A DNA stretch of 64,000 bases from NCBI GenBank assembly GCA_965277495.1, contig OZ255824.1, positions 4,092,001 to 4,156,000 of the forward strand, in the 5' to 3' direction. Numbering within the stretch: the first letter of the stretch is position 1; each line of letters begins with the position of its first letter. The translations under genes were made by a program, and so were the position numbers. The notes below the pieces were generated by a model. The model ran no database searches. It saw nothing but the letters and a program-made list of their open reading frames with translations, and had not been told where the DNA came from. This document shows, piece by piece, positions 60,602-64,000 of this stretch. The DNA is from CAHJXG01 sp965277495. GTDB taxonomy: Bacteria; Pseudomonadota; Alphaproteobacteria; Acetobacterales; Acetobacteraceae.

Positions 60602-60745
60602 GCTGGCCTCCCGATTGGTTGTCCGGAGCACCCCAACGCCCGTTCCCTGAGCACGATCCTATGAGCATCGGTAACATCGTGTGGAACCCCGCTGGGCCAC
60701 GTCGCGAAGTTGGTGTTTCGTGCAGCAAACATCGGGAGACGCGCC

Positions 60746-61513
60746 ATGGACCAGCCTTTCACCCTGCACGGCCGCACGGCCCTGATCACCGGCGCGTCTT
60801 CCGGCCTCGGCGCGCATTTCGCCCGGCTGCTGGCCTCGCACGGCGCCAAGGTGGCGCTCGCCGCCCGGCGCGTCGACCGGCTGGAGAGCTTGGCCAATGA
60901 GATCAAAGCCGCTGGCGGCGCCGCCCTCGCCGTCGAATGCGACGTGACGAACGAGGCTTCGGTCGTGGACGCGGTCGCCCATGCGTCGGCGGGGCTGGGC
61001 ACGCTGGACATCCTGGTGAACAACTCCGGCGTCACCGGGCGCAAGCCGTTCCTGGACGGCACGGCGGAAGAATGGGACAGCGTGTTGAACACCAACCTGC
61101 GCGGCGCGTTCCTGATGTGCCGGGAATTCGCGCGGGCGGCCATCGCGGCGGGGCAGGGCGGGCGGATCGTCAACGTCGCCTCCATCCTGGGCCTGCGCAC
61201 GATCAAGGGCGTGGTGCCTTACAGCGCGTCGAAGGGCGGGCTGGTCCATATGACCGCGGTGCTGGCGATGGAGCTGGGGCCGAAGGGCTTCACGGTGAAC
61301 GCGCTGGCGCCGGGCTATGTCGAGACCGACCTGAACCGCGGGTTCCTGCAAGGCCCCGCCGGCGCCCGCATCGCCAGCCGCGTGCCGCTGGGCCGCCTAG
61401 GCCAGCCGGAGGACCTGGACGGCGCGCTGCTGCTGCTGGCCTCGGACGCCGGGCGTTTCATCACCGGCGTGGTGCTGCCGGTCGACGGCGGCCATGTCGT
61501 GAGTTCGATCTGA
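60746..61513 (+). CDS. SDR-family oxidoreductase
   Basis: A protein of 255 residues with TGASSGLG, NNSGVTG, the catalytic Ser in NVASI and YSASK with catalytic Tyr and Lys. It is a FabG-like dehydrogenase of unknown substrate. GGGAG precedes the ATG at 60746; the frame to 60710 is an extension. It diverges from the Tat oxidoreductase across 144 bp. In contrast to the gene at 30608 it has an intact catalytic set. Confidence 0.85.
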   Translation: MDQPFTLHGRTALITGASSGLGAHFARLLASHGAKVALAARRVDRLESLANEIKAAGGAALAVECDVTNEASVVDAVAHASAGLGTLDILVNNSGVTGRKPFLDGTAEEWDSVLNTNLRGAFLMCREFARAAIAAGQGGRIVNVASILGLRTIKGVVPYSASKGGLVHMTAVLAMELGPKGFTVNALAPGYVETDLNRGFLQGPAGARIASRVPLGRLGQPEDLDGALLLLASDAGRFITGVVLPVDGGHVVSSI

Positions 61514-61532
61514 CCAGATTGCCTGACGGGAC

Positions 61533-62321
61533 TTACTGCCCCACGTATTGCGGCGGCGGCAGCGGCTTGCCGTCATGGCGCGCCGCTTCGATGTCGGAGT
61601 CGCGGTTCTGGCGGTAAAGGCTGCGGATCGTCGCATAGGGGTCGAGGCTGTCCTTCTTGATCTGGGCGAGCGGGTCGAGCAGCCGTTCCCGCGTGTCGAG
61701 TGCGGTGAGGCCGAACTGCGAACCCTCCAGCGCATTGACGCCGCCAAAACTCGCCCAGGTGAAGGGATCGAGCACGACATTGCCGCCCAACCCCGCCGTG
61801 TCCCGAATGTTCGATGGGCCAAGCAGCGGCAGGAACAAGTACGGGCCGCCGTCCAGCCCCCATACCCCCAGCGTCGTGCCGAACCCGGCGCCGCCATGCG
61901 GGGGCAGGCCGAGGTCATTGGCCACGTCGAAGAACCCGGCGAGCCCAACCGTCGAGTTCACCACGAACCGCGTCACCGTCTCGGCCGCATAGCGCGGGTG
62001 GCCGCGCAGCACGTCGTTGGCGAATATGACCGGGCTGGTGACGTTGGTGACCGCATTGCCGATCGAACGCCGCACAACGGCCGGCACGACATAGCGGTAG
62101 CCCCGGGCAATCGGCTGCACCACGTTGGTGTCGATGACGTCGTTGACCCGGTAGATGAACCGGTTGGTCGGCTCGAACGGGTCGTTGTTGGCTCGGTATT
62201 CTGCCACGGCCTCAGGATCGGTCGCTGGCGGCTGTGTGGCGCAGCCGCTCGCCAGCAGGACAGTGGCAATCGCCAGCGCAACAGGCTGCAACGGACGGAC
62301 TATATTGAAAAAACTAGCCAT
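61533..62321 (-). CDS. mlaA: MlaA (VacJ) outer-membrane lipoprotein
   Basis: A protein of 262 residues with lipobox LASGC (C27), DPFEPTNRFIYRVNDVID, GLAGFFDVANDLGLP, GGPYLFLPLLGPSNIRDTAG, and the Pro/Gln-rich tail. It removes phospholipids from the outer leaflet of the outer membrane for the Mla pathway. mlaBCDEF are not in the window. Confidence 0.93.
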   Translation of the reverse strand: MASFFNIVRPLQPVALAIATVLLASGCATQPPATDPEAVAEYRANNDPFEPTNRFIYRVNDVIDTNVVQPIARGYRYVVPAVVRRSIGNAVTNVTSPVIFANDVLRGHPRYAAETVTRFVVNSTVGLAGFFDVANDLGLPPHGGAGFGTTLGVWGLDGGPYLFLPLLGPSNIRDTAGLGGNVVLDPFTWASFGGVNALEGSQFGLTALDTRERLLDPLAQIKKDSLDPYATIRSLYRQNRDSDIEAARHDGKPLPPPQYVGQ

Positions 62322-62431
62322 GCGCTATTCCGATCAGGACTTGGGCGGCCTCGCTGAGGCAAAGCCGGTGAGAAGAATTCTACTAAGCTACGCTTATCCG
62401 ACGTGTATGCACGAACGAATGGAACGCGCCT

Positions 62432-63730
62432 TCATGCCGGCGGTTTGTTCAAGCTGCGCAGACGCTGCGTTGGAGCGGTCCCAGTAGCAGGGCGGAATGC
62501 CAGCGCGGCAATCAAAAGATTTAGCCCGCCCGCCGCCATCAGCACGGATGCAGGCCGCACGCCCAAGGCGGCAAGTGCGGCGATTACGCCGGCGCCTGCC
62601 ACCATCGACGCCGCGTTCAGCACGTTGTTGGCGGCGATCATCCGCGCCCGCTGCGCCGGTTCCGCCCGTTCCTGCAGGATGGCATAAAGCGGCACGGAGA
62701 ACACGCCGCCGCTCGCGGCCGCGCCGAACAGGCAGGCGAGCGCCGCCAAGCCGCCGGGCGACGCCAGCATTGCGGCGGGGGTGATCCATGCCGCTGCCTC
62801 GGGCCGCCCGGCCAGGTGCGCGAAGCCGAGGGTGCATGCCGACAGCGATACCGCCGCGAGCGGCACGTGCCGGGCCGAGATCTCGCCCCGCAGCAGCCGG
62901 CCCGCCAGGATCGATCCTGCGCCCACTCCGACCGCGAAGCCGGCCAGAAGCAAGGTGACGACGCCGTTGCCAGCGTGGAAATCCTGTTTCGCCATGACCG
63001 GGAACTCAGCCAGGAAGGTGGCGCCGAGGACCCAGAACCAGGACAGGCCAAGGATCGACAGCCATACCGGCCGGTTGGCGCGCGCAACCCGCAGCAGCTT
63101 GAGCGTTTCGCGCGCGACGTTCCAATCGATGCGCAGCCCTGGGTCGGCAGGCATCGCCGGCGGGACCATGAACGCCGCCGCGACGCCCAGGGCAGCGACC
63201 AGGAGGCCCGCAACCGCTACGATGCCCGGCCCGTACGGCATCCCGATCAGCGCGCCGCCGGCGATCGTGCCGGCAAGGATGGCGCCGAATGTGCCAGCCT
63301 CGATCAGCGCATTGCCGCGCATGAGTTCGTGCTCCGCCAGATGGTCGGGCAGGATGCCGTATTTCAGCGGGCCGAAGAACGCCGCCTGCACGCCGAGGCC
63401 GAACAGCACGGCGAACAGCGCGGGAATGTGGCCGGCGAGGAAGCCCCAGGCCGCCAGGGCCATCAGCGCCGCCTCGAACAGTTTCGTTATCCGGATCAGC
63501 CGCGCCTTGTCGAAGCGGTCGGCCAACTGCCCGGCCGGCGCCGAGAACAGCGCGAAGGGGAGGATGAACAGGCCGCCGGCCATGGCGACCAGCGCCGGCC
63601 CGCCCTCGGCCATGCGGAACACCACCAGCACGACGAGCGCGTTCTTGAACAGGTTGTCGTTCAGCGCGCCCAGCGCCTGGGTGAGGAATAGCGGCAGGAA
63701 CCGCCGGGTCCGCAGCAGGGCCGTGCTCAT
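62432..63730 (-). CDS. MFS transporter, LplT-like
   Basis: A protein of 432 residues with about 12 helices, FLTQALGALNDNLFKNALVV at the N-terminus, ADRFDKARLIRITKLFEA and FFGPLKYGILPDHL. This is the lysophospholipid transporter (LplT) pattern, normally linked or fused to an acyltransferase/acyl-ACP synthetase (Aas). Any such partner would lie beyond 64000. The start is the ATG at 63730; the frame to 63784 is longer. Confidence 0.85.
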   Translation of the reverse strand: MSTALLRTRRFLPLFLTQALGALNDNLFKNALVVLVVFRMAEGGPALVAMAGGLFILPFALFSAPAGQLADRFDKARLIRITKLFEAALMALAAWGFLAGHIPALFAVLFGLGVQAAFFGPLKYGILPDHLAEHELMRGNALIEAGTFGAILAGTIAGGALIGMPYGPGIVAVAGLLVAALGVAAAFMVPPAMPADPGLRIDWNVARETLKLLRVARANRPVWLSILGLSWFWVLGATFLAEFPVMAKQDFHAGNGVVTLLLAGFAVGVGAGSILAGRLLRGEISARHVPLAAVSLSACTLGFAHLAGRPEAAAWITPAAMLASPGGLAALACLFGAAASGGVFSVPLYAILQERAEPAQRARMIAANNVLNAASMVAGAGVIAALAALGVRPASVLMAAGGLNLLIAALAFRPATGTAPTQRLRSLNKPPA

Positions 63731-64000
63731 GCCGGTTCTGGAAGGGACAGGTTTATAGCGGGACCAGGGGCGGGCGTGCCGCAAAGCCCGGTTGCATAAG
63801 CCTTCCGCGTCCTCGCTGCATAGTAGCGCATATGCGCCCGCGTCGGCGGCAGGACAAGGGAAGGGTTTATCGCCGTTTGCGGACCGATGCTGCGGGTCCG
63901 CAGGCAGCTTGGTGGCGATTCACCTGCTGTTCACATCTTACAGGTAATCTGATGAGGCGTTTATTCATTGAATTATACAACTAATAGGTTAATATCAGGC

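Noticed and set aside
63731..64000. A 50-codon plus-strand frame near the window end
   Set aside because: It has no ribosome site or family feature, and the region becomes AT-rich at the edge; I see nothing supportable there.

Overview
The window looks like chromosomal DNA of a high-GC alphaproteobacterium, most probably an acetic-acid-bacteria relative (Acetobacteraceae, Rhodospirillales). The basis is the high GC, alphaproteobacterial families such as DUF3126 and the CHCC zinc-finger protein, the HrcA / RNase PH / RdgB / HemW / GrpE-DnaK-DnaJ neighbourhood, and the protein style. The species assignment is inference. Gene density is high, with many ATGA/TGATG stop-start overlaps.

Layout. 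(1) 1-7.4 kb: the end of a membrane-anchored trypsin-like protease, cell-envelope proteins, a rhamnose-type sugar reductase with a glycosyltransferase, RNA-modifying enzymes and a DUF3126 protein. (2) 7.4-10 kb: a 550-bp gene-free, AT-rich stretch and a large secreted metalloprotease with four DUF4214-like repeats, which looks acquired. (3) 10-17.4 kb: a HIT protein, a TPP riboswitch controlling thiC, a SirB1-like protein, an MFS carrier, LolA, a glutamine-amidotransferase-type hydrolase and an acetyltransferase. (4) 17.4-20.1 kb: a two-gene operon of a radical SAM protein and a DUF4130-UdgX fusion, a putative but uncharacterised DNA repair or modification module. (5) 20-31.4 kb: an S9 peptidase, UbiH-type hydroxylase, glnK-amtB with a possible sigma-54 promoter and a strong terminator, ftsK, a MOSC protein, and a tight MFS / amidohydrolase / DoxX / SDR operon whose last gene is frameshifted. 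(6) 31.4-40.4 kb: dnaJ, dnaK, grpE, hemW, a coiled-coil membrane protein, rdgB and rph on the minus strand, diverging from an oxidoreductase and hrcA. (7) 40.4-46.4 kb: a receiver-domain protein, two low-complexity small proteins, polA with a CHCC zinc-finger protein, and a lipoprotein hydrolase. (8) 46.4-50.5 kb: a probable island at a tRNA-Arg(CCG) gene, with 24-bp tandem repeats before it, a decapitated VapC toxin directly after it, an MmeI-like type IIL restriction-modification enzyme and a dense palindromic element. (9) 51.5-54.9 kb: a complete molybdate transporter modABC, facing a molbindin and a molybdopterin-domain-like secreted protein. (10) 55-64 kb: an FMN protein, a repeat-containing secreted protein beside an NtrC-type two-component pair, a Tat-exported oxidoreductase, an SDR, MlaA and an LplT-like carrier.

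Most of the window is housekeeping. The accessory interest lies in the radical SAM / DUF4130-UdgX operon, the tRNA-linked restriction island with its palindromic element, and the metalloprotease in AT-rich DNA. Functions are read from motifs and remembered family features; no database search was run.
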